Assembly (NCBI GenBank): GCA_965216035.1
Contig: CBDCFM010000021.1
Location: 1,240,001 to 1,304,000 of the forward strand
DNA: 64,000 bases
Reading direction: 5' to 3'
From: G963664115 sp965216035
GTDB taxonomy: Bacteria; Acidobacteriota; Terriglobia; 20CM-2-55-15
Each line of letters opens with the position of its first letter. The stretch's first letter is position 1. The notes under the pieces are model-generated. The model was not told where the DNA came from. It did not search any database and saw nothing but the letters and a program-made list of their open reading frames with translations. The translations under genes were made by a program, and so were the position numbers. Of the stretch, positions 1 through 9,431 are shown in pieces.

Positions 1-900
1 AGATCGGATAGCGCTTGCGATCGCTTCGTCGCTTTCTCCACCTCGAAGCAAGGATTTCAGATCAAAACCGGTCTCTGAAAAAAGACAGGTGACTAGCCGG
101 CCATCTGCCGTCAGACGTCCCCGGGTGCAACTGGAGCAGAACGGTTCAGTGACCGAGCCGATGATACCCACCGATCCCTTACCGTCCACAAACTCGTAGT
201 CCGTAGCGGGCGCGCGGCCTTCCCGGCGTCCAATTTCTTTCAAGGGGTAACGCGAATGAATCGTCTGAAAAATTTCCTTCTTCGACACCGTACGGCTGAG
301 GCTCCAGTCGTTTGCGTTACCGACGTCCATATATTCGATAAAGCGAATTTCAATCCCTTCCGTCCTGGAATAATCGACTAAATCGATAATTTCATCCGCG
401 TTCACGCCTTCTATCACCACGGCGTTGATCTTGATCGTTTCGAAGCCGACCTCGCGGGCGGTACGGATGCCGTTGAGCACTGCCGCAAGATTGCCGCGTT
501 TGGTTAATTGGGCAAATCGGTCGGGGCGCAGCGTATCGAGGCTCACGTTAATCCGATTGAGGCCGGCACGCCGCAGGCTGGAGGCGCGCGCTCCGAGAAG
601 CGAGCCATTCGTCGTTAGCGAGAGATCGCGCAAGCCTTCAAGCTGGGTCAATCGCGCGACCAATTCGGAAAGATTCTGGCGAACAAGTGGCTCGCCGCCG
701 GTCAAACGGATATGTTCGACTCCATGCTTCAGAAAAAGTGAAGCGAGACGCGTAATCTCTTCGAACGACAGCAGGGCCGATTTTTCGGTCCAGACATACT
801 CGTCGAGTGGCATGCAATAGTTGCAACGGTAGTTGCAGCGGTCAGTCACCGAAACACGAAGGTCTCGGAGGGGTCTCTGGAGAGTATCTTTGAACGGCAC
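1..900 (-). CDS. moaA: GTP 3',8-cyclase MoaA (3' end beyond window)
   Basis: Radical-SAM enzyme that converts GTP to 3',8-cyclo-GTP, the first step of molybdenum cofactor synthesis. The N-terminal cluster motif RCNYRCNYC is near residues 24-32, followed by the SAM-binding GGEP motif. The second, C-terminal cluster is visible as EPFCSSCTRGRL with a further downstream Cys (TCLFSE), a pattern diagnostic for MoaA. The frame is open to the window edge, so the C-terminus, including the usual GG end, is missing. I chose the GTG at 900 (MPFKDTLQRPLRDLRVSVTD) because an in-frame TGA lies a short way upstream and no ATG precedes the conserved region. No good ribosome binding site is visible. A molybdoenzyme catalytic subunit (msrP) is encoded about 21 kb away, which fits a need for the cofactor. 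Confidence 0.95.
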   Translation of the reverse strand, partial: MPFKDTLQRPLRDLRVSVTDRCNYRCNYCMPLDEYVWTEKSALLSFEEITRLASLFLKHGVEHIRLTGGEPLVRQNLSELVARLTQLEGLRDLSLTTNGSLLGARASSLRRAGLNRINVSLDTLRPDRFAQLTKRGNLAAVLNGIRTAREVGFETIKINAVVIEGVNADEIIDLVDYSRTEGIEIRFIEYMDVGNANDWSLSRTVSKKEIFQTIHSRYPLKEIGRREGRAPATDYEFVDGKGSVGIIGSVTEPFCSSCTRGRLTADGRLVTCLFSETGFDLKSLLRGGESDEAIASAIRS

Positions 901-1653
901 AAGGCGATTATGCCTGGACAGATGCGTTGGTTCAAGGGAGTTGGTGCTTCAGCTCATGTCGCATAATGGACATTATGTCAACTTATCGCTGGCGCCCGCC
1001 TACCGACCGCCTACTTCAGACAGCCCCCTGCTTCCCGTCTCGACCTCGCTCCGATCAAAATAGACCAGGATCTCAGGCTGACTCAGGCGACTGTGGATAA
1101 ACCTGTGCAAAACTCTCGGCAACGCGGTCTAGCAACGTCTAAAGCGATTGTATCTCGTATTTTGCACTGAAAATGGGCCTTTTAGCGCTTGTTGAAAACC
1201 GGAGCTGATTTTGGGTCAATGGGCATGAGGTTTGAATGCATGTGGCAGTTTTGCGGACGCCTTTAGATGGGCTTATCAGTGCAAGGTGGGTCCGGTGAGT
1301 CCGTGTATTGGGCCTCAGACGACTTCCGACTGACAGAAGGCTTGATAGATGGGCCTAAGACGCACCTTAGAAAGCGAAAGACCCGCCAATAAAGGGTGAG
1401 CGCGAGCACGGTCGACTGTCGGTGCACCGGTAGAGCCTGGCATCGATCTCGGTTGAACTGGAATAGTATAACTATATTGATATTAGGGATATAAGGGAGT
1501 TAGGTTATGTATCACATTCAATATATCCTCAAATTCGGTCTTTTCATCGGCGACATCCAACGGTACGGAGGTTCGGGCTGCGGTCGTCCCCGAACAGGGG
1601 ACCGCGTGCTGTTCCCTGCTCTCAGGCAGTGGACTTGGAAGGGAGCGTTCGAA
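901..1653. other. Long intergenic region, no gene recognised
   Basis: About 750 bp between the moaA start and the UPF0182 stop. I find no convincing reading frame or known RNA. Visible landmarks are an exact DnaA-box match in reverse orientation (TGTGGATAA, 1092-1100), an AT-rich stretch at about 1460-1535, and a GC hairpin at 1586-1602 (GTCCCC, loop GAACA, GGGGAC) without a T tract. One box is too little to call an origin. The region must hold the moaA promoter and could hide an RNA gene. Confidence 0.4.
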
Positions 1654-4404
1654 TTAGGGAGATGAGAGGTCGAGTGCTTCCAATGCCTGCTGAAGATCCT
1701 CCAGGCTCTGACCCGCATCGGCCATTCGCCCTTGAGAGGTGAAACGCCGGTAGTCGGAGAGGGCCTGGGTCGCGCGCTGAATCAAAGCAGTGGGCAGGGC
1801 GACGACCTCGGGTCCTGCGCCGGAGGGGAGATCATCCAGACGGATTTCGGTCAGTTCCTCTGCCGTGTCGGGAGAAAAAGAAAAACTGCGATCAAGGAGG
1901 TTGCTCAGCGCCTCTTCAAACGAAGCGCCATATGTCATACGATCCTGCGTTGCGAGTACGACAATGCGGAGTTCGGGCATCGGGCTGCGTTCCGCCTGGA
2001 GAAATATTGGCGCAACGAAAAGGAGCGTGTCGTCCAGGGGAATGACGAGAAGGTTCCCGCGGAGGACGGTGGATCCCTGCTGGTTCCACAGGCTCAACTG
2101 CGATGACAGCTCCGGGTCCTGGTCGATTCGCGCCTCAATCTGGAGCGGACCATCCACAAACCGGGTTTTGGGAAACTGGTACGCCCTCAACTTGCCGTAG
2201 TTTTCCCCGTCGCTGCGCGCGGCCATCCATCCGATCAGGTTGTTCCGGTTCGAGGGCGTGAACGGGAGTATGGATACAAACTCCACGTCGTCTTCGCCCG
2301 GGAAACGCAGCAGAACGAAGTAGGGTTCTATCTCATCGGATCCGGCCTGAGACCGGCCCTGTTGGGCAACGGTCCAGAGGTCTTCCCGGTTGTAGAAAAC
2401 CTGTGCGTCTTCGACATGATAAGTCGAATAGACGAGGGCCTGAGCCCGGAACATCAACTCGGGATAGCGGACATGCGCGGCGAGGTCAGCCGGCATTTCG
2501 TCGGCGTTCAGGAAGAGATCCGGAAACGTTTTGCTGTATGCCTGAATGACGGGGTCCTCGGGTTCGAAGACATAGAACCGGGTGGTCCCGTCGTAGGCGT
2601 TGATGACGACTTTAACGCTGTTACGAATGTAATTGACGGATTGTCCGCGGAAGAGGATTTTCCGGGAATAGGGGTAGGTATTGGCAACTGTAAAGGCATC
2701 GATCATCCAGTACAGGCCGCCATCATCACCTACAACGATGTAAGCGTCATCATCGTAGCTAAGGAAAGGCGCAATGCGGCTGATGCGATCCCGGATATTG
2801 CGGCGCATCAACAATTCGCTGTCCGGATTAACGTCCTGGGCAAATGGGAGCGTCGTCAATTCACCTGTCTGATATGCCAGGATCAGCCGCCTGAACATCG
2901 ATCCCACCCGGATGCCGGCTGTCGCTTCATAGGTCGAATAGTTGTTGCTCTCCCCTTCCGGGTAGTTGAACTCCTGCTGGCTGGTCTTGACGTAGACGGG
3001 CCAATTCGTCAGTTCACCGAAGTAGATTTCGGGACGTTGCAGGCTAATCGAAGGGATGGTGCTCTCCACCGGCATATCACGCAGTATAAGTTCCGGGAGC
3101 CCTTCGTCCGTAAAACGGCTGACGGGATTCATCGTCACTCCGTAACCGTGGGTGAAGATCAAGCGCTCGTTAATCCAATTGCTCGAACCGGCAGGCAGGT
3201 TCGTCAGGTTCAATTCCCGGGTCGCTAGCATCATCGAGCGCTTTTCCCCGTTGATGACATACCGGTCGACATCGACATCGGCGAAATCGTAGTAGGTACG
3301 GATCTCCTGGACCTGTCTCAAGGTGGACTGCAGCGCCCGCCAGTCCCAGAGCCGGACGTTGTCCAGGGTCTGGGTGTGCGATTCCGGATCGAAGTCTCCG
3401 GTGACCGCAGGGTCGAACGGAATATTCTCCACTTCGTCCAAACCGAAGGCCCGGCGCGTATGTTCAATGTTGTGGCCAATATAGGGTAATTCCCGAACCA
3501 GTTCGTTCGGTCGAACTACGAAGTTTGTAACGTAGCCGGGAACCAGCACCCACGCAAACACATAGACGAGGACCGGCAAGCCGGCCGCGATTGCAAGATT
3601 CCGTACCTGGCATGCTTGGACGTTGTAGGCACTGACGGCTGCACCCACGAGCAAGGCGCCACATAGAAACCACAAGCCCGGAATGACGGCATTGTCATCC
3701 ACGTAGGTTACGCCTGAAATCAGTGGATGCTCCTGGTACAGAAGGTGAAAACGATACAGGTATGCCCGTGTTGCCAGAGCGAGGAATGTCAATGCCAGTC
3801 CAATCGACAAGCCTCGAAATTTATTCGAGGTGTCCAGTGCTGCAACCAGTAGAGCCGCCAGGAGGGTCATGACGCTGATCGAAATGAACCAGGATGATAG
3901 CGATTCCAGCGCGGGGAGAACGAATAGATAGAAATTCAGGTCATGGCCCAGAATTGGATCCACCACCGCCGACGGAGTGGGTCTGTTCAGAAATAGCGCG
4001 TAGACAGGCCAGTTGATGCTGTATGCAAGTCCGAAGAGAATGCCGAACACGAGCGCGATCGCGGCAGCTATTCTCCGAAAGAACGCCGGTGGTGGGATAA
4101 CGAGAGTTTCCCCGCCGATTTCGAGTACCGATCGACTTTCGCCTTCGCGCGGAGACACGAACGAAAGCAGAAACGCGAGGGAGCCGCCCGTCGCCAGCGC
4201 GAATATGCCGAACGTGCCCCACTGCATTGCAAGCCGGTACCAGTACACCGACTCGAAGCCGACGCTTCCGAACCAGAGTGTTTCGAAGTAAATCGATATC
4301 GCCTGGTTCCCCAAGATCAGGAGAACAACTACGGCGAATAGCTTGTAGACGAGGCCGGCACCCGGAGGTATTCGGGTCGTTGGGGGATGAGGTACTTGAG
4401 ACAC
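1654..4404 (-). CDS. UPF0182 family integral membrane protein
   Basis: A 916-residue protein matching the UPF0182 (COG1615) family in length and layout. The first about 320 residues carry a series of hydrophobic helices, including the family-typical stretch IYFETLWFGSVGFESVYWYR near residues 38-57. A large soluble domain, probably extracytoplasmic, follows and holds the conserved LWDWRALQSTLRQVQEIRTY region near residues 350-370. The last about 60 residues are helical and acidic. Function is unknown in all lineages I know of. The GTG at 4404 is taken as start; an AGAGG sits almost against it, so the ribosome binding site is poorly spaced and the exact start is uncertain. The gene stands alone, divergent from the aminotransferase gene. 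Confidence 0.9.
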   Translation of the reverse strand: MSQVPHPPTTRIPPGAGLVYKLFAVVVLLILGNQAISIYFETLWFGSVGFESVYWYRLAMQWGTFGIFALATGGSLAFLLSFVSPREGESRSVLEIGGETLVIPPPAFFRRIAAAIALVFGILFGLAYSINWPVYALFLNRPTPSAVVDPILGHDLNFYLFVLPALESLSSWFISISVMTLLAALLVAALDTSNKFRGLSIGLALTFLALATRAYLYRFHLLYQEHPLISGVTYVDDNAVIPGLWFLCGALLVGAAVSAYNVQACQVRNLAIAAGLPVLVYVFAWVLVPGYVTNFVVRPNELVRELPYIGHNIEHTRRAFGLDEVENIPFDPAVTGDFDPESHTQTLDNVRLWDWRALQSTLRQVQEIRTYYDFADVDVDRYVINGEKRSMMLATRELNLTNLPAGSSNWINERLIFTHGYGVTMNPVSRFTDEGLPELILRDMPVESTIPSISLQRPEIYFGELTNWPVYVKTSQQEFNYPEGESNNYSTYEATAGIRVGSMFRRLILAYQTGELTTLPFAQDVNPDSELLMRRNIRDRISRIAPFLSYDDDAYIVVGDDGGLYWMIDAFTVANTYPYSRKILFRGQSVNYIRNSVKVVINAYDGTTRFYVFEPEDPVIQAYSKTFPDLFLNADEMPADLAAHVRYPELMFRAQALVYSTYHVEDAQVFYNREDLWTVAQQGRSQAGSDEIEPYFVLLRFPGEDDVEFVSILPFTPSNRNNLIGWMAARSDGENYGKLRAYQFPKTRFVDGPLQIEARIDQDPELSSQLSLWNQQGSTVLRGNLLVIPLDDTLLFVAPIFLQAERSPMPELRIVVLATQDRMTYGASFEEALSNLLDRSFSFSPDTAEELTEIRLDDLPSGAGPEVVALPTALIQRATQALSDYRRFTSQGRMADAGQSLEDLQQALEALDLSSP

Positions 4405-4579
4405 CTCTACACAGGGTACACGGATTGGGCAAGATTGCGCGGATTTTGAGCTCGAATATGATGGGCCGCGTCACCTTTACTAATTGGAATATCCTCGAAA
4501 GGGACATATTTTAGTGGGTATGCGACAAGCGAACGAAAGTTGACTTTCGGCTTCATACTAAAGAACGGAGGCACTGTTT

Positions 4580-5644
4580 GTGAAACGTTTCTTGCTTCTT
4601 TTACCGGGCCCGATGCAGATACCCGACCAAGTGGCCAAGGCCGCCGAGAGGCCGCTCTTTTTTCACAGGTCGCCCGAGTATATGGAGTTCAGGGCCCGCC
4701 TTGAATCCCGTGTCCAACCTCTCTTTGGTACCAAATCCGACATTTTGTTTCTTTCCAGTTCCGGTACCGGCGCGATGGAATCCGCGATTGTAAACATGAC
4801 CTCCCCAGGAGGTGAGATCATCGTAATGGTTGGGGGCACCTTCGCCGAACGCTGGGCTTCGATCGGCGAGGCATTCGGGCTCGAAGTCCATCGAGCTCAG
4901 GTCGATTGGCGACAGGGGCCGTCTGTCGATGATGTCCGTCGGGCGATGGAACAATGGCCGGATGCCACTGTCATCTATCTCACGTGGAGTGAGAGTTCCA
5001 CCGGTGTCCTCGTCGGTCTCGAGGCGATCGGACGGGCTGTGCGGGATCAGAACAAGTGGCTCGTCGCCGATGCCGTGTCGGGTCTGGCGGTTTCACCCCT
5101 TGACATGGATGGGTGGAATATCGACGCTGTCGTGGTCGGTTCACAGAAGGGACTGATGTTGCCACCCGGACTGGGACTCGTTGCAATTGGCCCCCGCGCC
5201 TGGGAGCGGTCGAAGACGGCCCGGTCTCCACGATTCACATGCGACTGGTCGTCCTACATCGGTCAGGTTCCCGTTACGCCGCCTCTGTCCCTGATGCACC
5301 AACTGGATGCGGCACTCGATATGATCGACGAGATGGGACCCTCGGGCGTTTATAAAAGGCGTTCTGAGGTCGCCGAGCGAATGCGTGCCCTCGTCGAAGA
5401 AAACGGCCTGGAGGTCTTCGCGAAACGGCCGGGTAACGGTATTACCGGAGGCATCGCTCCGCCTTCGCTCGACATCGAACGCTTTCGCCGGTGCTTACGG
5501 GATGAGTATTCCATTTTGATCGCCGGTGCTCCCGGAAAGTTGAACGGCGAGATCTTCCGGATCGGTCACGTGGGCCACCTGACGGACGCGGAAGTCGAAT
5601 ATTTTTCTGAGAGCTTCGAAAAGGCCTTAACGGCAGCGTCTTAA
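4580..5644 (+). CDS. Class V PLP-dependent aminotransferase (alanine/serine-glyoxylate type)
   Basis: A 354-residue fold-type I aminotransferase. The start MKRFLLLLPGPMQIP contains the PGP signature of the alanine-glyoxylate and serine-glyoxylate aminotransferase group. The PLP lysine is Lys190 in GSQKGLMLPPG, and Asp164 (VADAVSG) would contact the pyridine nitrogen. Family members transaminate alanine, serine or ureidoglycine with glyoxylate, or act in archaeal-type serine synthesis; the sequence does not settle the substrate. The GTG start at 4580 is preceded by GGAG at 4567-4570. The gene appears monocistronic. The next gene is 210 bp downstream on the same strand. Confidence 0.88.
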   Translation: MKRFLLLLPGPMQIPDQVAKAAERPLFFHRSPEYMEFRARLESRVQPLFGTKSDILFLSSSGTGAMESAIVNMTSPGGEIIVMVGGTFAERWASIGEAFGLEVHRAQVDWRQGPSVDDVRRAMEQWPDATVIYLTWSESSTGVLVGLEAIGRAVRDQNKWLVADAVSGLAVSPLDMDGWNIDAVVVGSQKGLMLPPGLGLVAIGPRAWERSKTARSPRFTCDWSSYIGQVPVTPPLSLMHQLDAALDMIDEMGPSGVYKRRSEVAERMRALVEENGLEVFAKRPGNGITGGIAPPSLDIERFRRCLRDEYSILIAGAPGKLNGEIFRIGHVGHLTDAEVEYFSESFEKALTAAS

Positions 5645-5768
5645 ACGGCCGGAAATGGCGAATCGCGTCATTCCGCCTCGACTCAGCAGAACCCGCTGAA
5701 ACCTGGAAACCGTTTCGACTTTGCTTCTGAAATGCCGGGTCCGTGCAGAGGATGTTCAAGAAGAAGAA

Positions 5769-5785
5769 GGCCCCAAACAGGGGCC
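5769..5785 (-). terminator. Hairpin resembling a minus-strand terminator
   Basis: Perfect 6-bp GC stem GGCCCC/GGGGCC with loop AAACA. Read on the minus strand it is followed by a pyrimidine tract (TTCTTCTTCTT), as in an intrinsic terminator. Read on the plus strand no T tract follows. No minus-strand gene is recognised that it would end. Confidence 0.35.
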
Positions 5786-5854
5786 GTTCACCAAGCGATA
5801 GATTCTTCATCAGCCATCCTGGAAATTTTGTAGTCGTAGTATCCTCCACAGACT

Positions 5855-7018
5855 GTGTCCAAATCCAACAACACCGTGAGCCAATGGCTGTGGGTCTTCC
5901 TCGGCCTGACACTTGGGCTGGGACTTATTTTCATCTGGGTGGGAGGTGGATTCCCGTTCGGAAAAGCCTCATCAGAGCCCCGTCAAGTCCAGATTACGCG
6001 GGCGGAGTTCGCCGATTTAATCGAGCGTTTCTCTGAACCGGAGGGCTATTTCGACACCGACAACTTCGTCTCCAACAAGACGTCCTATATGCACGTAGTT
6101 CCCAGCTTGCAGGAGAATGTTCGAACCGGTGGTGCATACATCGGAGTGGGTCCGGATCAGAACTTCACGTATATCGCCCATTCCCAGCCTTAGATTGCCT
6201 TCATTGCAGACATCCGGCGGCAGAATCTGTTGCAGCATCTCATGTTCAAAGTTTTGATCGAGGAAGCCCGTGACCGGTACGACTTCCTCTGTCAACTCTT
6301 GTCAAGAAACTGTGCAACGCATGAGGGTGAGATTGAGTTTGCGGAAATGTTGTCTGATGTTAGAACGGCCTCTCCCGATTCAGAATTGTTCAGCGCAAAC
6401 CTAAGGAACATCAATCGGGTTCTGCTCGAGGATTACGGATTGTCGCTCGCCCTGTTGGACCTGGAAAGGATCGCGCATGTCTACCGTTCGTTTTTTGAAG
6501 CCGGCCTGGGAATCCGCTTTTTCACACTGGGACGACCATCGCCCGGTTACCCGACGTTTGAGGAGTTGATCCGCGAGACGGACGTGAACGGTGAGCTTCA
6601 GAACTATCTTTCGGATGACTTGCTGTTCGCGCGATTGCAGCGGTTTCAAAGGGAAAACCGTCTGATTCCGATTGTGGGAGACTTTGCCGGGCCCCGTGCC
6701 CTGGGTGCTGTGGCCGATTATCTTGGCCAACAGGGGTTGGAAGTGTCCGTTTTCTACGCTTCTAACGTCGAATACTATCTATTCGGATTTCCCGGGTGGC
6801 CCGATTATGTCGCCAACATACGCGCCTTCAGGTTCACCGACGATGCGGTCTTTATCCGATCCTACTTCCCTACGTTTGGGCGGCCGCATCCACAAAACAT
6901 TCCGGGCTACCGTCCCACGAGCCTCATCCAGAACGTTCAAGGCTTCCTCGACGACGCACGGGATCGGCGGCATCAGAGCTATTGGGACGTCGTCGCGCGC
7001 AATCTCATCCCACACTAG
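5855..7018 (+). pseudogene. Conserved membrane-anchored protein of unknown function, interrupted by an in-frame TAG
   Basis: One continuous reading frame of 388 codons including the final stop, cut only by a TAG at 6191-6193 (codon 113). The N-terminus has a single membrane segment (WLWVFLGLTLGLGLIFIWVG). Then comes a soluble domain with YFDTDNFVSNKTSY, VYIGVGPDQN-like (AYIGVGPDQNFTYIA) and, after the stop, IAFIADIRRQNLLQHLMFK, a pattern I associate with a widespread uncharacterised family. The stop falls between SQP and IAFIADIRR, inside a conserved stretch, with no shift of frame. A single base change from AAG, CAG or GAG would explain it. The downstream part could restart at Met 6230. Possible readings are a recent nonsense mutation, a consensus error, or two polypeptides. 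The GTG start at 5855 has no clear ribosome binding site. Confidence 0.75.
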
Positions 7019-7060
7019 CAGGATCCTGAAAATGCCATCCGTGACTTTATCAGCAGCTTG

Positions 7061-8428
7061 CTAACGGGTCTTGCCGGGTAGCTTGGAGAGATTTTCAAAG
7101 TACCGGGCGAACATCCGGATTCCACCCGAGGTTTGACTCCAGTCAAAATTCTCGTTGGCGGAGTGATAGCCGTGTTCGGGGAGACTGAGACCCAGAAAGA
7201 GGATCGGAACTTTCAGGTAATCGCGCATCGTGACGACGGCGCCTATGGACCCGCCCTCGCGAATTGAAGCGGGGTCCTTTCCGAATGCGGTCCTCATGGC
7301 CTCGCTGGCGGCTTCAGCATACGGGCCCGTCGGGCTTCCGAGAAAAGGAGCCAGCATCGAGTCCAGTTCCACGTCGACGTCCGGATTTCGTTCTTTCAGG
7401 AATTGGGCGAAGAACCCGAACTGCCGATGCGGAGACTGGTCGGGCACCAGACGCATGCTGATTTTTGCTTCCGCGCGGGGGGGGATGGATGTCTTCACGC
7501 CAGGTCCCGTGTATCCCCCGACGATGCCATGCACCTCGAAGGTCGGACGCGTCCACAAGCGCCGCAAGATTCTTGCGGTTTGGGTCTCTTTCATGCGTAT
7601 CAAACCGTGTGCCTCGCGGAACAGTTCCGGGTTGAAACCGGAATCAACAAATCCCTGAATTATTTCCTCATCGGGGGGAAGGACGTTGTCGTAAAAACCG
7701 GGAATAGCGACCCGTCCTGTTTCACGGTCATAACAGTCGGCAATCAACGTGCATAGCTCGTTCAGTGGGTTCCGGGCAACGCCTCCAGTCAAACCTGAAT
7801 GAACGTCCCGGGTTCCCGTTTCCAGATAAACTCGGATCGTGAGGAGACCGCGCAAACCGAAGGGAATGGCGGGCCGATCCCTGGAAAGCCAAATCGTGTC
7901 GGAGATGACGACGGAATCCGTCTGCAGATCGGCTAGCTGGGTCTTAATAAAATTCTCGAAGTTAGGACTGCCGATTTCCTCCTCGAATTCCCAGATGAAG
8001 TGGATGTTCAGCGGTATGCCGTTTTCAACGGAGTACCGGGCCCCCATCAGAGCGGCCAACGCGGGCCCTTTGTCATCGGTGGTGCCCCGCCCGATGTAGG
8101 TGTCCGATTCAATCCGCATCTGGAACGGGTCGCTCTTCCATTCCGGTTCGTTCGCCGGCTGCACATCGAGGTGGTTGTAGACGGTAGCGGTAGGGTGTGC
8201 CGGGTCGGTTTCAAACCTGCCCCAGACGACCGGGTTGCCGGGTGTCTGAACCACCGCAGCCTGGGCGCCGAGCTGGCGGAGATATTGAACGGCAGCGTTC
8301 ACCCCGCGATCGATCTCGGATCGATGGTCCGGCGAGGAGCTAACCGTGGGAATTTCCACCCACTCCCGGAGCTTGGCTTCGAATTCCCCGCGAACGTGTT
8401 CGATATAAGAACCAAGACTGTTTGGCAT
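7061..8428 (-). CDS. M20 family metallopeptidase (dipeptidase-like)
   Basis: About 455 residues of the M20/CNDP-like zinc peptidase family. Metal and catalytic motifs are in order: NHLDVQP (first metal His and catalytic Asp), GRGTTDDKGP (bridging Asp), EFEEEIGS (catalytic general-base Glu) and PEHGYHSANE (C-terminal metal His). A dimerisation domain lies between. Members hydrolyse dipeptides or N-acylated amino acids in the cytosol; the exact substrate is unknown. The ATG at 8428 (MPNSLGSYIEHV) is preferred over an upstream in-frame start at 8512, whose extra residues look non-coding. No ribosome binding site is seen, but a weak -10-like TATCTT ends 6 nt before the ATG. The gene is divergent from hemF, sharing a 127-bp intergenic region. 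Confidence 0.88.
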   Translation of the reverse strand: MPNSLGSYIEHVRGEFEAKLREWVEIPTVSSSPDHRSEIDRGVNAAVQYLRQLGAQAAVVQTPGNPVVWGRFETDPAHPTATVYNHLDVQPANEPEWKSDPFQMRIESDTYIGRGTTDDKGPALAALMGARYSVENGIPLNIHFIWEFEEEIGSPNFENFIKTQLADLQTDSVVISDTIWLSRDRPAIPFGLRGLLTIRVYLETGTRDVHSGLTGGVARNPLNELCTLIADCYDRETGRVAIPGFYDNVLPPDEEIIQGFVDSGFNPELFREAHGLIRMKETQTARILRRLWTRPTFEVHGIVGGYTGPGVKTSIPPRAEAKISMRLVPDQSPHRQFGFFAQFLKERNPDVDVELDSMLAPFLGSPTGPYAEAASEAMRTAFGKDPASIREGGSIGAVVTMRDYLKVPILFLGLSLPEHGYHSANENFDWSQTSGGIRMFARYFENLSKLPGKTR

Positions 8429-8543
8429 GACTATAAGATAGGCGCATCTTACTCGAAGAGTGAGCGCGGGCCAAACGTCGTCCCGAATTTCGGACGCTCG
8501 CTCTTCAGGCATTCAGCTGCCTGCAGCTGCGCGCGATCCGCGT

Positions 8544-8549
8544 TATCAT
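8544..8549 (+). promoter_or_regulatory. -10-like hexamer directly upstream of hemF
   Basis: TATCAT (5 of 6 to TATAAT) ends 6 nt before the hemF ATG, and no Shine-Dalgarno site is present. If used, transcription would start at or next to the start codon. No -35 box is convincing. Confidence 0.25.
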
Positions 8550-8555
8550 GGCACC

Positions 8556-9431
8556 ATGTCTTTACGGGATGACGCAGGGAACTATTTCATGGAGCTGCAG
8601 GACCGCATTGCGGAGTCGTTGTCGAGAATCGACGGTCAATCTTTTCGTGAGGATCTCTGGCAGAGGAAAGGTGGGGGTGGCGGTCGCACAAGAGTTTTGG
8701 AAAACGGACACGTCTTCGAAAAAGGTGGCGTCAACTTTTCCCGTGTTTATGGAAATCTGTCCGAAGAATTCGCCGACGAGATTCCCCTTGGTGAAGGCAC
8801 CGATTTCTTTGCCACCGGCCTATCCCTGGTGATTCATCCCCGGAATCCGATGATTCCGATTGTCCACGCGAACTTTCGATATCTGGAAAAGGGCGATGCC
8901 GCCTGGTTTGGCGGCGGCGCAGACCTGACGCCCTGCTATCCGGACCCGGCAGACTGCACGCACTTCCACCAGACATTGAAAAGGGCATGCGACGGCCACG
9001 ATGCCGATTACTATCGACGTTTCAAGAAGTGGTGTGACGACTACTTTTCCATTCGCCACCGGAGCGAAATGCGCGGCGTTGGGGGTGTCTTCTTTGACTA
9101 TCTCCAGGGGGATTTGAATGATATCTTTTCGTTCGTGCGTTCGGTGGGGGACGCGTTTCTGCCCGCCTACACCCCGATCGTGGAAAAGCAACGAGATGCG
9201 GCGTATGGGGAACGTGAACAGGTCTTCCAGGCATTGCGGCGCGGGCGTTATGTCGAGTTCAATCTCGTATACGACCGCGGAACGATTTTTGGCCTGAAAA
9301 CTCAGGGCCGTACGGAATCCATATTGATGAGCCTGCCGCCGATGGCCCGCTGGGTTTACGACTACCAGCCGGAGTCCGGGAGCGTTGAAGAAAAGGCCAT
9401 CACTTATTTTCAACCGCGGGATTGGGCCTGA
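8556..9431 (+). CDS. hemF: Oxygen-dependent coproporphyrinogen III oxidase
   Basis: A 291-residue HemF, the usual family length. It oxidatively decarboxylates coproporphyrinogen III to protoporphyrinogen IX using O2. Signature blocks are GGGGRTRVLENGHVFEKGGV, NPMIPIVHANFRY, WFGGGADLTPCY and GVGGVFFDYL. The ATG at 8556 (MSLRDDAGNYF) is preferred to the upstream in-frame start at 8460, whose extra 32 residues are not conserved in character. The stop codon overlaps the ATG of the next gene (TGATG), indicating coupling to the zinc-ribbon gene. Its presence implies aerobic heme synthesis. The other hem genes of this window are 45 kb away. Confidence 0.96.
   Translation: MSLRDDAGNYFMELQDRIAESLSRIDGQSFREDLWQRKGGGGGRTRVLENGHVFEKGGVNFSRVYGNLSEEFADEIPLGEGTDFFATGLSLVIHPRNPMIPIVHANFRYLEKGDAAWFGGGADLTPCYPDPADCTHFHQTLKRACDGHDADYYRRFKKWCDDYFSIRHRSEMRGVGGVFFDYLQGDLNDIFSFVRSVGDAFLPAYTPIVEKQRDAAYGEREQVFQALRRGRYVEFNLVYDRGTIFGLKTQGRTESILMSLPPMARWVYDYQPESGSVEEKAITYFQPRDWA

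Noticed and set aside
1092..1100. Replication origin near moaA
   Set aside because: Only one DnaA box is exact, and no dnaA, dnaN, gidA or rpmH gene is present. A single 9-mer match is weak evidence.
2362..3228. Long plus-strand frame of 288 codons inside the UPF0182 gene
   Set aside because: It is the antisense shadow of a well-conserved membrane protein and has no recognisable domain or ribosome binding site.
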